From Silene noctiflora (Eukaryota; Streptophyta; Magnoliopsida; Caryophyllales; Caryophyllaceae): a stretch of DNA of 32,777 bases. The stretch covers positions 53,651 to 86,427 of the forward strand of contig VHZZ01001709.1 of the NCBI GenBank assembly GCA_009801015.1, given 5' to 3'. The position numbers were made by a program, and so were the translations under genes. Position 1 is the first letter of the stretch. Each line of letters opens with the position of its first letter. Shown one piece after another: positions 1 to 11,708 of this stretch. Under the pieces are notes generated by a model. That model had not been told where the DNA came from. It saw only the letters and a program-made list of their open reading frames with translations, and did not search any database.

Positions 1-7
1 CTTATTG

Positions 8-160
8 ACAAGGGTGGTGGTACGACAAGAGCAAGGCAAAAACTTGGCGGTTGTGCGATGAGGACTAGGCGAAAGTTTGGTGGTGGTGTAACAAGTGTGA
101 TGGTGGTGCTACATCATGGGTGGTGGTGCAACGAGCGGCGTGAGTGGTGGTGCGATGAAG
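8..160. repeat. GGTGGTG-rich degenerate tandem repeat
   Basis: An imperfect purine-rich repeat with units of the form GGTGGTGGTGYRACRAG, recurring roughly every 20-40 bases. No reading frame or known element is recognised in it. It may be the decayed end of a minisatellite that continues to the left of the window. Confidence 0.6.
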
Positions 161-280
161 AAGGGGTTAGGTGATTGATGATTAATTGTCATTGGGTGGG
201 AAAGAGAGATTAAACTTTAAAGGTAGTTTAAGGCATTACTTAACAAAGCAATTACACATATATTGACGGAGTGGAAGTTT

Positions 281-348
281 AGGGGTACAGCAATGGGTAA
301 TGATAAAAGTTAGGGGTACCGTAGATGTTTTGGAAAATGTAGGGGTAC
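281..348. repeat. Three spaced copies of AGGGGTAC
   Basis: The octamer AGGGGTAC occurs at 281, 312 and 341, about 30 bases apart, with related flanks. This looks like a degenerate tandem repeat of about 30 bp. Its function is unknown. Confidence 0.6.
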
Positions 349-1477
349 TACGTAGAATTTGCAAACATACAGGAGTAATAGAAAATTTCGAAAAATTATG
401 AACATTGACATATTTTATTTTTTCTCCTCACATTTTCGGACTATTGAAAATATTCAAAATATCCAACAAAAATTTGACAGCTTCAAATATTGTGTCCACA
501 AACTTCTCCGTGGCATGGTTTGTTCAAGGCAACTGGTTGGAATCTTAGATGTTAGACCAATAAGTTGGAGCAATCTTCGCTGTTTCCCTTTGTCTTCTCG
601 TGAACTTTTTGGTTTGTCTTTTGTGCATGATAAGTGCCAAGAAAGATGGCCCAATATCTTGTGTTGTACGATCCCCAAGTTTCTCCTTCCTGTCTGCCAA
701 TAAATGGAGTATTTTTATTAGTGTACATTTCCAATCGTTATTACTTATTCGTGCGCTCCTCGTGTGGTACAAAGGGGAAGCGCTGTAACACGTGGTCTCA
801 CAAAGAGGAGTGTAAAATCATACCCACTTCATCCCATACTTCCACATGGGAACCAGCTAATGATTTTTGAAAAAAAAAAGGTTTTTGTTTAGCCTGGAAT
901 AGTTATCCTTGACTTCTTGTTTTTACTTGGTCATAATCAAAGTTGGACTTCTCTCGTTCCTATATACACATCTTGTGCGATATGAGCACTAACACTGCCC
1001 TAAAATCGGTGATGTTATCTTAACTGGTAAGTTCGTAATTGAGGTGTCCTTTGTTGTTCTGTGGGAAACCAAAAATACAATTTACTAGTCAACAATTTTC
1101 ACCCTTTTGTTCCAGTTGAAACTTTTCTAAACTTGAAAGCTCAGTAACATTGGTGGTGTAGGATGTAGGTATGTTTCTGCTAGCCATTTTTTATAACTTG
1201 CTCGTTGCATATATTCACTCTATGAATGGTTTCTTCCCCCCTCCCCCCTACAGGTGAGACTCTTAAACCTACAGAAAGCTTATTAAATGCACTTGTCATT
1301 GATAACATAGCTTTACTAGAACTTATCTCATACTATCATTATTGGACTGTGGATATATTGAGTGCTTTGCTAGTACTGGCCTGTGAAATGCTGTTATTCT
1401 CTAAGTTTTTGAATCAGCAGTTTGGCACTGGTCTATTTGTCTGCTTCTGCGATCTTAAACCTTCTCAATTTTTGCAG
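349..1477. other. Non-coding stretch, probably intron upstream of the BTB gene's first visible exon
   Basis: No protein family is recognised in any frame. The longest open frames (60-115 codons) have the composition of chance ORFs. The stretch ends in a polypyrimidine tract and TTTTTGCAG at 1469-1477, a good 3' splice site. It is therefore most simply the end of a long intron whose donor lies outside the window. I looked for the conserved exon that normally precedes the first visible one and did not find it. Confidence 0.5.
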
Positions 1478-1977
1478 GTCTTACCAAAACTTTCGCCTCA
1501 AACACTACATGCTCTACTGACATCTAATGAGCTGTGGGTACCCAGTGAAGAGAAACGGTATATTGTTTTGTAGAAAGACAGGTTCTCAAACAGAATTTTG
1601 ATGTTTGTCACGTGGATAATATCTTTATTTTTCCCCTCTCAATGGAAGGTTTGAATTGGCATTGTATACATTGCTCAAGAAAAATACTCTCGAGAAGGCT
1701 GAAACCCATGAAAAGCAAGATGCAAGTGCAGAGACAGGAGTAGCTGTGCTAAAAGAGAAGGGCATAATTGAGGCTTCTTGTATTAAAAATCAGGAACATG
1801 AAGGACATGTAAGTTCATAAATATTATTGGTGACTTGGTGCGGCTCACAAGTTTTTTTGTTTGTGCTTTTATGAAGTAGCTGTCATTTAATAAAACTCTC
1901 CACTCAATATTTTACTATGGGTCATCCGGAAACCCCTCGATGATGTTGTCACAAAGGGGTGAAATTGCGTCATCCGA

Positions 1978-2008
<31 letters not shown>

Positions 2009-5000
2009 AAAAAAAAAAACTAATTGCGGTAACCCTCGAGACACGTGTTTTTTGGTGGTGCTGCTGTATGGTGTAAATAATATCTCACTGATGGTTTTTG
2101 ACACCAAACACAGGTGCATAAAGTTTCGTGCAGCGAGCCAAATGTGGCAATGGAATATCCTCACAACACGGACCAACCTTCTTTACTTAATGACTACTTT
2201 TTCGATTCAGAAAGGTATAGGTCACCATCTTATGGAGGGGCGCAGGTTGGTTTTGCTGCCACTGGACAGAGAAATGATGGTGAACCAGGAGAAGGACCTT
2301 CTGATGATAGCATATGCTGTCATTTTAATAATTCTAGTTGGCTCTCGGAAAGTCATTCAAGGCAAGGTTCCTCTTCCTCAACCAAATCCACCTGTGACGA
2401 GATTATGCCTCCTCTTCCCTGGAGTGGCACAACTGTGGGAAGAAGACAGGTAAAAGATTATGGTAAAAGCAATGCTGTGTTGACAGGAGAAGAATATGAA
2501 ACATTTATCAACATATTCGAAGGGGGCTCAGTTTTATACTGCCACATGTCATTTGAAGCTCTTTTGAATGTTAGAAAGCAGCTGGAAGAATTGGGGTTTC
2601 CTTGCAAAGCTGTGAATGACAGTCTTTGGTTGCAGGTTTGTGGCTTGCATCTCACTTCATAAGTACAGAAGTAATTGGTCGCCAATTATTTTAAGTTCAA
2701 TTTGTTAAGATTACATCTCCTCTTCGATTTCGTGGTTGAACACTTGCGCTTACTTAACCAAAAAGAGAGTATGTCATTTGATTGATCAGATCTAGGGATG
2801 CATCTCAGCTGTAGAAATGGTTACTTGTGATGAAAAGAAGTATAAGTAGTTGAAGAATGATCATTCTGAGTTCTGATAGCCTGGTTTTGTTATCTTCTTG
2901 ACAAAAAGTTGCACCTTAATTCCTGCATCTCTCAAACTTTGTTTATACCTCTCAACTCTTGGAATTTCATTAGATCCGAGATGAGTGATCTTCAATGCGT
3001 TGTACGTTTGTTACTGGAAGATGGTTAAAAATCTTTTTGTTTATACTATGGCATTCTGTATGATGAAATGAAATTTGGAAAACTTCCTTTATATAGTTGG
3101 ACAATTTCCTTTTTATTATTATTATTTTTTCTATGAGCACCCACAGGAGAAGGCTCAATATGGAACAACAAAAAGAGGGATGGCAAAACAGTTACCGTGT
3201 AATTTACTCCCCTTGCCCAATCGTGTTATGAAATCTCTTTTTTCCCCTATCAAGTAGTGTTGTACTTATTCCTCTAGAACTTATTTTAAACCACACTGTT
3301 CAAGGGTGTTCTGACTACTAACTCTTACTCTTCCGGCTATCCGTCATGGCGGTATCAAAAAAGTATAAAATTACTGATTTTAGCAGGTATTCTGACTTTG
3401 ATAGTCAGCTAATGATAAAGCTGATTTCCTTATCTTCCTTTTATATGAATATAAATGAACATACGAAGGTTCTTTTGAAAGTATTAGGACACGTGATGTA
3501 TGCACAATAGATTAGTTGTATTTCAGTGGACGACGGGGAGTTATTATCACCATTGGTTATAAGATTGCTTCACCCATGTAAGCATAAAAGTGATGTTTTA
3601 TATTATAGTTGCAGTTTTCATATAAGAAAGCTGAGTTTTAGATTTTTATACGTACAGGTTCAGATTGACTTTTGTATTATGTTTCCCTTCCCATTCCTTT
3701 TCACTCTTTTCTTTATATCTCATTGCATTTGAGGTGTGCGATATTCAATGGTGGTTTTAATGATTATTCATGTTAGCCGACCCCGGATTATTTTGGAAAT
3801 GAGGCTCTGATGGTGTTTTTGTTGCTTATCATTTTCTTACTTTTTTTTTTTTTTTCATGTGCCGTGTCTTTCTAGATGCTCCTCAGTCAAAGGGTGCAAG
3901 AAATTGCTGCTGAGACGTGCAATAATTGCTGCCTTTTAGGTATAGCATGTGCCTGCAGGCAGCAATTTGTCTTTTCACACGGTGTTGCAACCACAAGTTA
4001 CTATATGCAACCCTCTGATCAGCATAATACACCTGGTAACATTGGAGATCTGTATGTATCCACTGTTCAAGGTGAAGGAAATGGTAATATTAGGCCTGTC
4101 AGAGTGCATGTTAGGGGATCAAATGATGGTCTTGCTGGTATCGGACGCGGTGCTGCATCTGCTACATCTTCCGGTGGTCCCACACGATTTGTATTTTCCC
4201 GTGTACCTTTTGGTGTGGGAAACAGGAATGGGCAGCAGTCTGTTGCTAATGAAGATCCCGAGCAAAGAACTGATCAGCATGGGGACATGTCGAGAGACGG
4301 GTTAACCGCTTTGGTTGGACTCAGTGATGGAGGAAGAAGTAATGTTAATGTTCATGGAGGGGTTTCTGAGAGGGGTCATGAAATGGATCTAAGGAATGGT
4401 GTCATTGGAACTTCTGCTGCTGGGCTTGGTGGTGGGGGAATTCGAATGCCGGAGTCGTCTGATCAAGATGATACTTTTGAGTGGGAGAACATTGACAGTT
4501 CTATATCGTTGGATATGAAGACACCTTTGAGTCATTTCCCGCCGTTCCGTTTCGGGTTGGTGCTCTTCCCTTTACTTTTCTACTCTCCATCCCATTTATA
4601 TTGTCCCCTTTGACTTTGTTAATCAACATGGAGTGTTGGACTTTTAAAGTATGCCCCAATATGGTATGTATAAAAAAGTCCTATAATAAGCATGGCAACA
4701 CATGTCCTTAGGCCTTGACCGCAATTTTCTCACTACATATAATAGTCACAACTTCTTTTAAAATGATTATATGAAAATAGTAACTTTCGATTAATCAAAC
4801 ATGATAAATTTGACATATTACCTTTTCATATATTTGGAGAGGCTAATGGTCAAATTTCACCATTAAAGTTAAAAAGGGACAATATAAATGTGATCGAGGT
4901 AGTATTATACAACGTCCATCCCATTTCTTAATTTTCCAATTTGACTTTGGTGGTCAACCGATGTCAAGTTTAACTATCAATTTCTCCAAACATAAATAAA

Positions 5001-7593
5001 TAACAATAAAAATGTAAAATTTTTTCGTGTTTCGGGATGTATCAAAACAGCTACCTTCATATCACCATTTTTAGAATGTCGTAATTATTGTATATAGTGG
5101 GAAAATATCGGTCAAAGATTCAAAGTTGGCATCGTTTGACCAACAAAGTCAAAGGGAATAATATAAATGTGATGGAGGAAGTGCCTTTTGATATGTGCTG
5201 TGAGGTTCCTTGCTGTCTGCAGTAGAAAGCATAGATAGTTGCGGTTTTGTGGACTATTATTGCCAATGAGCCTGGAATAGCGTTTTAGACTTTTAGTTAA
5301 GCTTTGTTCTTCATTGAAACAGGAAAGCTTTTTGCTTTATCGATCCTAATCTATAATGGGTCCTTCTGGATTTGTTGGTACCTTCCTCATTCAAGTGCTG
5401 TAGTAGTTCGCTAAATAGCTTTGGTAAATGGTTCACTTAGTGCTTCAACATTGTGTTTGTTCATCACTGGAATTTCTTGTCTGCTTCCTTGTTTGATGTC
5501 GCTCATTTCGCTAATTGTTCGCTTTTATTGCTTAATTTAACGCTGTTTTAACAGGGTAGATTTTTTCTTGTTCGATAACAGGGTAGAGTTTGAGGAAGTA
5601 CATCGGCTTAGTGATGGGCAGGTTAAGCATTCACCAGAAGCGTTTTATGGCGGTTCCTTCTGGAAGGTATAAATTTCGGATTTGTCGTTTTTTACCTTGA
5701 GTTTCTCAATAGTTGATCATGTTATCTTCCTGTTGTTTATCTATGTTTTGGAAACAGATCAGTGTTCAAGCTTTTAATGACGAAGACCCTCAAGGACGTA
5801 GGACACTTGGTAAAATTCACAAAACATTTTTTTTATATTCAGAAGCGCACAACTTTTCCCCTTGTACTTTAGTAATAGAATTTTTGTTGAATTTTTGGAT
5901 ATACTTGCATTCCATTTATGTTACATCTTTTTGACTCTGGTTGTTTAATATTATCGTCTTTTAGTAATAAGTCGAACTTATACAGTAGCTATAACAATCT
6001 TTTTGATAATGTGGAAACAACTGTTTAATATTATCACTTTATTCTATTATTTGCACAAATTAAGGCGTGCCTCCACTACCAATGAGTGGCGTTTTCATGT
6101 TTTGTTAATTGTATTCAGGGTTGTTTATTCATCGGCGGAAGGCAGAAATGACAAATCCTCTGAGAAAGGTCAGCTTCTATATTACGGTATTTCTTACCGT
6201 TTTCTTTGTGGCTAATCTTCATCATGGTTGATTAAAGTAATGTCCTTATTCATTGCAATTCCTGTTGGAATCTTAAGAACATGTAGGAGGAATTGTGACA
6301 TGCTTGGCAGTCAGCCTGTTGTTTTTTCATATATTTACTCATTTTGGTACAAGTGACTCAACATTCAATACCTGAGTTAGCTTCAGATCACTAACATTCA
6401 ATTTATGCTCCTTCAATTATGACATCTTATGCTAACTTGTTTCTGAAATTTGGTCATACATTGGCATGCTACTTTTATGTTGGTGGTTTTGACGCTTTTG
6501 CCTCAAGTTTTTATCACCTAGGATATGAAAGGTCACTTTTTGTTTAGTTGAAGAATAAGCTCACATTTGAACAACGTGCTTTAGTAAAATTCACTACATC
6601 CCAGTTGTTACTTATTTGCGTTTAACTGCGTTTAACTGCGTTAGCAATTTAATTCTTTCACATATTGCGTGCATCTCATCAAAATCGCCAACTGCCATTT
6701 GCGCTATTCTGATAGCTTGTAAATTATTTCTTAAGTATGCAGTACATGTTACTTTCAGGTCCATATGCATGTCGATACTCGTGAAAAGGTCACAGCCCTA
6801 TATCAGGTAAATTGCTCTTCCTTTATCACCATGCTACTCCTTGACCTCTACTGCTGTTGTTTAACAGAAAAATTAGTGCTATAGTAGGAGACTTTGTCAT
6901 GAAAGATTCACAACACATGTTTTTTTAGTAACAATAGACATTAAATTTTTCACCATGAAGTATAATGTTTTCCTTTACTAGCATTTCTAGGAATACCATT
7001 CATGTGCCGACTTAGAAATACCATTCATGTGCTGACTATGTTTCCTCATTTGACCCCCACTCTATTTTATAGCTGCCATTGGGCGAGAGAGTTAAATGCA
7101 CAAAAAAATTGCTTTACGATGTCCCAGAGACCCCATTTTACAACACTTGGATCCGCGGTTCTGTGGAAGAATTAAATGGGTAGCGTAACTGGCAATTTAT
7201 AGTGAGATACTTCCTTTCACTTCAAAATAGAAAATGGTATAGCTGGTAATTAGAGAACTTATGTTAGGTAATGTTGACAGAAAGCCGGATTTTTCAAGAG
7301 CGTTTGTACAAAGATGAAGCTCTATTATGTTTCTTTTTTTTTTTAAAAAAAGAAAAAAAAAATCTTTCGTTTCCCTAATTGCTTTTACACTGACATGACT
7401 TGCATGTCTGTGCCAGTTAATATGTGCATCAAAGCGAGAAGTTATGGTATTAGGAAGCTTTAAACAAGCAGGTACCCTTTTACCGAAAGCTCCTAAAGGA
7501 TGGGGTTGGCGTAGTGCTCTTCTTTTTGACGAACTTCCAGATCTCCTTCAGAATGGATGCTTGAGAGTATCTGCTGTTGTACAGCTTGTCTAA
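1478..7593 (+). CDS. BTB/POZ domain-containing protein, germ cell-less-like (3' part, nine exons)
   Basis: Reconstructed coding exons: 1478-1557, 1649-1808, 2114-2635, 3876-4555, 5582-5666, 5758-5809, 6119-6168, 6759-6806 and 7417-7593 (stop TAA 7591-7593). All introns are GT-AG, every phase matches, and the summed length is 1854 bases (617 codons plus stop), which strongly supports the model. The first exon reads VLPKLSPQTLHALLTSNELW, the segment just after the BTB/BACK part in this plant family. Next come an acidic, Ser/Gly-rich linker, the block SVLYCHMSFEALLNVRKQLE, a Cys-rich block with CNNCC and ACACR, and the C-terminal block holding VSVQAF-like, DEDPQGRRTLG, PKGWGWRSALLFDELPDLLQ and VVQLV. 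Members of this family are inferred BTB substrate adaptors for CUL3 E3 ligases. The BTB fold itself is not in the window, so the gene is either cut by the left edge or 5'-truncated. The paralog cannot be decided. Confidence 0.85.
1919..2069 (+). mobile_element. Au-type SINE remnant in an intron
   Basis: The intron contains GGGTCATCCGGAAAC, then GCGTCATCCGACCC, a C/A homopolymer, then a stretch like the SINE tail ending in a T-rich, TGGTGGTGCTGCTG segment. This order matches what I recall of Au-family plant SINEs (GGGTCATCCGGAAACAGCC, then CC-rich, then a TTG-repeat tail). The copy is diverged and lies in the sense orientation between exons 1649-1808 and 2114-2635, close to the acceptor. Confidence 0.5.
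1978..2019. repeat. C21-A21 homopolymer junction
   Basis: A run of 21 C (1978-1998) is followed directly by 21 A (1999-2019) inside the intron. Run lengths this long are easily miscounted by sequencers, so the exact lengths should not be trusted. Confidence 0.9.
2636..3875 (+). other. Intron of the BTB gene, no recognised content
   Basis: A 1240-base AT-rich intron. It starts GTTTGTGG and ends in a long T tract (3840-3855) followed by TTTCTAG. No mobile element, RNA gene or conserved frame was recognised. Confidence 0.6.
4581..4904. mobile_element. Stowaway-like MITE (copy A) in intron
   Basis: The left end reads TACTCTCCATCCCATTTAT, followed by a TTTGACTTTG block. The right end reads ACAATATAAATGTGATCGAGG then TAGTA, which is the inverted complement of the left end with mismatches. 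Ends of the form TACTCCCTCC-ATCCC next to TA are typical of plant Tc1/mariner-derived Stowaway MITEs. The interior is AT-rich and non-coding. Confidence 0.65.
4905..5183. mobile_element. Stowaway-like MITE (copy B), directly abutting copy A
   Basis: The left end has CGTCCATCCCATTTCTTAAT, then TTTGACTTTGGTGGTCAACC. The right end has TTGACCAACAAAGTCAAAGG and ATATAAATGTGATGGAGG, the inverted complement of the left end. It belongs to the same family as the copy just upstream, and both lie in one 1026-base intron of the BTB gene. Confidence 0.65.
5551..5592 (+). promoter_or_regulatory. Duplicated in-frame 3' splice sites before exon 5582-5666
   Basis: AACAGGGTAGA occurs twice, giving possible acceptors after AG at 5553-5554 and at 5580-5581. 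The two sites are 27 bases apart, so using the upstream one would add nine codons without changing frame or creating a stop. The downstream site gives the conserved join (FRFG followed by VEFEEVHRL) and is taken as the main one. Confidence 0.6.
6992..7036. repeat. Tandem 25-bp duplication in an intron
   Basis: The 20-mer AATACCATTCATGTGCYGAC recurs with a 25-base period, differing by one C/T. It lies in the intron between exons 6759-6806 and 7417-7593, with no evident role. Confidence 0.7.
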
Positions 7594-8010
7594 ACTGTAT
7601 TATTCACCTACGGTATTTTTATTCCCCCAATCGACATATCCTCTTTATCTCTCTCTTTTTTTTTTTTTTCCTCTCAGTATCTTTTGTCACATGATTACAT
7701 GAGCATCATTTTTATGCAGACTGAGTTTGAACTTTGAAGCCTCAAACTTAGGTCATGAATATTGTCTTTTGCACCTCGATGACTTTACTAGCTAAGCTAG
7801 GTGACAAGTGCCTGTTTTCGTTTTTGCAGGGTTAATAACCGATGCTGTTGACTGTTCATCGTTAACAATACATCCTCAAGTGCCTCAGATGATAATTGAA
7901 CCAATAAGAAGCTTATACCAGCTAGAAGTCCATTGCAGTGCTAGTTATAAATTTAGTTCCATTTGGGTTTTGTAATGTGAATTAATAAAGATCTTTGTAA
8001 TTATAGAGCT
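7594..8010 (+). other. 3' UTR of the BTB gene, with probable 3' UTR intron and AATAAA signal
   Basis: After the stop, a plausible donor GGTATTTT at 7612-7619 and acceptor TTTTTGCAG ending at 7829 would remove a T-rich intron (7613-7829). The terminal exon then runs to the poly(A) signal AATAAA at 7984-7989. The intron is inferred from splice-site quality alone. The 8010-8141 stretch beyond it is AT-rich with nothing recognised. Confidence 0.5.
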
Positions 8011-8221
8011 TAGTTTGTGAGAAATTTTTCTTTGTTTGTAACTCTCTCAAAACTGTGTAATTCATTGCATCAATCCATTTTTAAATACTTCAAATTGCCT
8101 TCATATTTTGTAGTTCCTAGGTTAAGCATAGTCTCCAAAACTTTTTTTTTTTTTTTTTGGGTTGATTCATGGGAATAATCTCAACTATTACCCATCTTGT
8201 CATAATAATCTCAACAATGTT

Positions 8222-9941
8222 TTTGGTTGATCGTGTCAAGAAAAGAATCTCTTCTTGGAATGGAGTTTACTTTCGCCGGCGGGTAGGTTGACGTTAATTT
8301 CATCCGTTTTAGCCAACCTCTAATTTTGTTCTATCAGTGTTTAAGATTCTGGTAAGTGTGGCTAGTAAGATTAATTCTTTAATCGCTCATTTTTGGTAGG
8401 CATTGACTAAAATTATTCACTGTTGCCGTAAAAATTTCTTAAGTTTGCCTAAGAGTTATGGTAGCCTTGGTATCAGAAAAAAATTTCGCCTTAATTAAGC
8501 ACTTCTAATGAAGCAAGCTTGGGATGTATTAGTCCCTCGTGATTCTCTATTCTTTCGGGTATTTAGTGCTTGAATTCTTAATATTGGTTCTTCCGTTGAT
8601 AACCTTTCTATCAAGAATGGTGGATGGAGGTCCAAGGGCCGTAGAAGCTTAATATGGGTATTGAATTCATTCTCCCGCACATGGGTTGGAATATTGGTCA
8701 TAATTCGGGGCTAACTGTATGGAATTCGAAATGGATTGACAGTAACTACCCTTTGGCTTTCCGAGTCTGGGAATGTTATTAAGATGGTTTATCATGACTT
8801 AAAAGTGAAAGATTTATTCTCTAATAGCGGGAAGTGGTATGTTGATCTCATCAAAGATATTTTTAATGATGACTGGTGATTTTTCCGTTAAAAGTGGATA
8901 TAGTATTGTTGTCTTGTTGTATTTGGATAGAAATTAAAGAGGATGGATAAGGATAGATTTAGAATGGATTCCTGCGTGGAATTCTGTAAATCTTTGCTCT
9001 GAAACTTACCTGGTCCTCATACTTGGAAAATCTTAGTCCGGAGGATTTTCGCTAATGCCTTGTCAGTTGGTAAGGAGTTTTTAATTAGAAGGATAAATGT
9101 TAACCTCTTGTAGCTTTTGTCCTTCTAATGATGTTATTGAATCGGTTGAGCATCTATTTACGGACTGCGACTTTAGTAGACGAGTTTGAACTTCCTCTCC
9201 CTTGGGCATCGATATTCAAAATGATTTCCATATTAGGATGGGTGATTGGATTATTAATTGCCTAAGATACTTGACTGAGATTGTGGATCACCCTTCTCCC
9301 ACTATTCACTTCTTATCTACTTTGTGGTCCACATGGTGCATGAGGAATCATAAGGTTTTTAGCGATGATAATTTCTCCCCCACCGCTTGATTTTATCTTT
9401 AAAGCTCCCTTGCTTTTACCGCTATAAGTGTGTAGGACTTCAGTTCCTCTTAAAGCATGAAGGCTATTCGTCCCCTGTATGAGGAGTATGATATGTGGGA
9501 AAGTATCTGTCAGTGTTTTCCGTGCCAGATTATTGGAGTTATGGGTGGTGTCATCCTATCCATATTAAAGTCGATGCTGATTGACGCTGTGATCTCAAGG
9601 TGGCCATTGGTTAGGTTGTATACAACATGGATGGTGGGGTTCTTTTTTAGAATGCTTTCACGTTTTGGACTGAATCAGCTTTATAAGTGGAAACCTTTGC
9701 CCTTTGGTATCTGGGAAATTATTCATTAGAGTTTGACTAATAGTTTTCTTCGTGTCGGTATTTTCTCCTCCTATCTTCAGATCTTATTCCAGATTGCTGA
9801 AGTGGAGAAAAGTAATCACGATCCTGAATGATATCTCGCTTGCTCTGTCTCTTTTCCATTGTATTAGTTTTAGTTTTATTTTGCGTTCGTTTGAATAAGG
9901 CTAAAAAGTGATGAGCATATAGTTTGTATGTTTTACCGTTG

Positions 9942-9979
<38 letters not shown>
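8222..9979 (+). pseudogene. LINE (L1-type) retrotransposon 3' end: RT C-terminus, zf-RVT and RNase H remnants
   Basis: Fragments in shifting frames match the tail of plant LINE ORF2 in the right order. LVDRVKKRISSWNG is the end of the RT. LPKSYGSLGIRK and ALLMKQAWDVLV come from the post-RT region. A decayed zf-RVT block follows, then STLWSTWCMRNHKVF near 9315-9360, then an RNase H-like stretch with FTFWT. Stops and frameshifts occur throughout, for example after FRLN and FSA. A 36-base A tract (9944-9979) marks the 3' end. The element is 5'-truncated, as is usual for LINE insertions made by target-primed reverse transcription. It lies about 200 bases past the BTB gene's polyadenylation signal, in the same orientation. 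No target-site duplication could be fixed by eye. Confidence 0.8.
9944..9979 (+). repeat. LINE poly(A) tail (A36)
   Basis: An uninterrupted run of 36 A directly follows the LINE remnant. Its purity suggests a fairly recent insertion or tail expansion, while the coding part is badly decayed. Confidence 0.85.
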
Positions 9980-9981
<2 letters not shown>

Positions 9982-10836
9982 ATCATCCTCTCAAACTAGA
10001 CTAATTGACTAGCTACTTGTTAATAAAGTTGTTATTCTTTTTTCTTTTAATCTAAAAAAAAGGAAAAAAAAAGGTAATATTGTAGTAATTGTTATTATCA
10101 TTAACCCTTAAGTCTACACACCCTACTGACCCCACTCTAAGAACCACGACACCATGCAATCGGATTGATCACACAAATCACCACGACACCAAAAACCGGA
10201 CAAGACTAAATCGACTTGGCTATCGCGAGTCCTCCACCGCCACCACATAAACAACGCCAACTCCACCACAATACAAGAAGACAACCACCTAATCCTTCAC
10301 CACCTAAAGCGACCATCACTATACCCAAATCTACACCGATGACCACCTTACTTGAACTTGCCACCACCACATATCACCTCACTAGATATCCCTTCAGGAT
10401 TCACCACCTAAGGCTTTATGGAAAATCAAATTTCCCAGACATTAGTACTCAGAAGTAAAGCAAAATTTCCCAAATTAATTTTCCATGAACTCTCCATAAG
10501 TCAAATGTCAGTTCATAAATTTTCAATTGGAAAGCTATTATGCGGAGGTTTCCTATAATCAATCGCGCTCGGGAAGTATACTGTCATTAACTTCGTCTCC
10601 TTTTCTCACTAGCGTCATGGCGAGTCGCTTCAGGCGGATCAGTCAACACAAGTAAAAGGGAGTTTGAGACCGGTTCCGCTCTTGGTTTTTATTGGCCCCA
10701 TCAATGTCGTCGTCGCATGTGGTCGTCAATGAGTCACTAGTTGTGTATCTTCTCTACAGAATTTAGTGTAGCTTTTAGCATTGGTTTCAAATCAGCCTAG
10801 ATTCAGTATTATGGAATCATCATTGGCAGATCACAG
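9980..10836. other. Intergenic stretch between LINE and LTR element; CCACC-rich, no convincing gene
   Basis: The segment 10205-10440 is rich in CCACC and reads as a short Pro/His/Thr-rich open frame of 80 codons with no family resemblance. ACCACGACACCA occurs twice (about 10142 and 10180). The last about 300 bases look less AT-rich and end in ATGGAATCATCATTGGCAGA, which reads MESSLAD and is cut off by the LTR start at 10837. It might be the 5' end of a transposon ORF, but this is weak. Confidence 0.4.
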
Positions 10837-11219
10837 ATATAACACCCCCATTTACCCGGCCCAAGTAATTTAGATGTTACCATCTCGGTTTCCCGAGGTA
10901 GTGCATCAAAAACGCCAATTTAGAAACAATTATAATAAAGTCCAAAGTTTAGTTATCAATGCGAAACAAAATCTCCAAAATAAAAGATCTCAAAAATACA
11001 ACGGAAGTCGATAAACAAGTCTGCGCCATCTCTATAACAACTACTAAGCTAGACTCGGTAGGTCATCGGCTCGTCCCATGCTCCAAGCATCATCAAGACA
11101 AACCTGGAAGTCTAACTGATCACCACAAGACCGAAAATATCAAAAAATCGATAAGGCAATTGGACATAGATGTGTACTAAAAATCACACGACATAATATC
11201 AAGTGTGCTTAACTGTGGA

Positions 11220-11298
11220 GCCTTCCCAAGAGGTCACCCATCTTAAGACTACTCACAGCTAAGAAGGATTAACTGTGGGGTTCTTTCGCATGGATAAC
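11220..11298 (-). pseudogene. 5S rRNA-derived sequence in the TRIM left LTR
   Basis: CTTCCCAAGAGGTCACCCAT resembles the reverse complement of the 5S 3' region better than the right LTR does, but the following A-box stretch (CTAAGAAGGATTAACTG) is more changed. The two LTRs have thus decayed at different places. Confidence 0.6.
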
Positions 11299-11563
11299 AA
11301 GAAAAGAAAGTGCACCTTGTTGATATGAGTAGTACTTTCAATCCCTTTAAGCACTAGTCATTTAAGCCTATCAAAGGACCTCTTTAAGGGGGTACCTCAG
11401 ACGAATAATGTTTTTAGTTTACATGGAGTATTACACACCCCCACATGTAGAACATAACGTCTTCGCTGACCTGGGAGCATCTGACCGCAACCAAACCAGA
11501 ATCCTCCCCCGCTGGGTACTCCTGATCACAGGCTCACCACACAGTCGCATGGTTGATCTGATA

Positions 11564-11574
11564 GTCTGATACCA
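11564..11574 (-). other. Primer binding site of the TRIM
   Basis: The plus strand reads GTCTGATACCA, so the minus strand reads TGGTATCAGAC. This matches the 3' end complement of initiator tRNA-Met (TGGTATCAGAGC) for ten bases. It lies two bases from the LTR end, as expected. Confidence 0.75.
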
Positions 11575-11708
11575 CTTGTAACACTCCCGCCCATACCCTG
11601 GGTCGGGAGCGGTTACTTATGATAGCTCGCCAGGCTATGTACTTGACCCACAGATCAACACGGGTCCTTTCCAGCACATTTTGTCCTCACTCATGCATAT
11701 CCCGAGAA

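Noticed and set aside
1226..1573. 115-codon plus-strand frame including VLPKLSPQTLHALL
   Set aside because: Only the part from 1478 matches the family. The upstream part is intron read-through, and a strong acceptor lies at 1476-1477.
1959..2453. 164-codon plus-strand frame overlapping exon 2114-2635
   Set aside because: Runs through the C21-A21 tract and is in a different frame from the conserved BTB-family exon.
10216..10458. 80-codon Pro/His-rich frame as a gene
   Set aside because: Derived from CCACC-rich low-complexity DNA, without homology or splice context.
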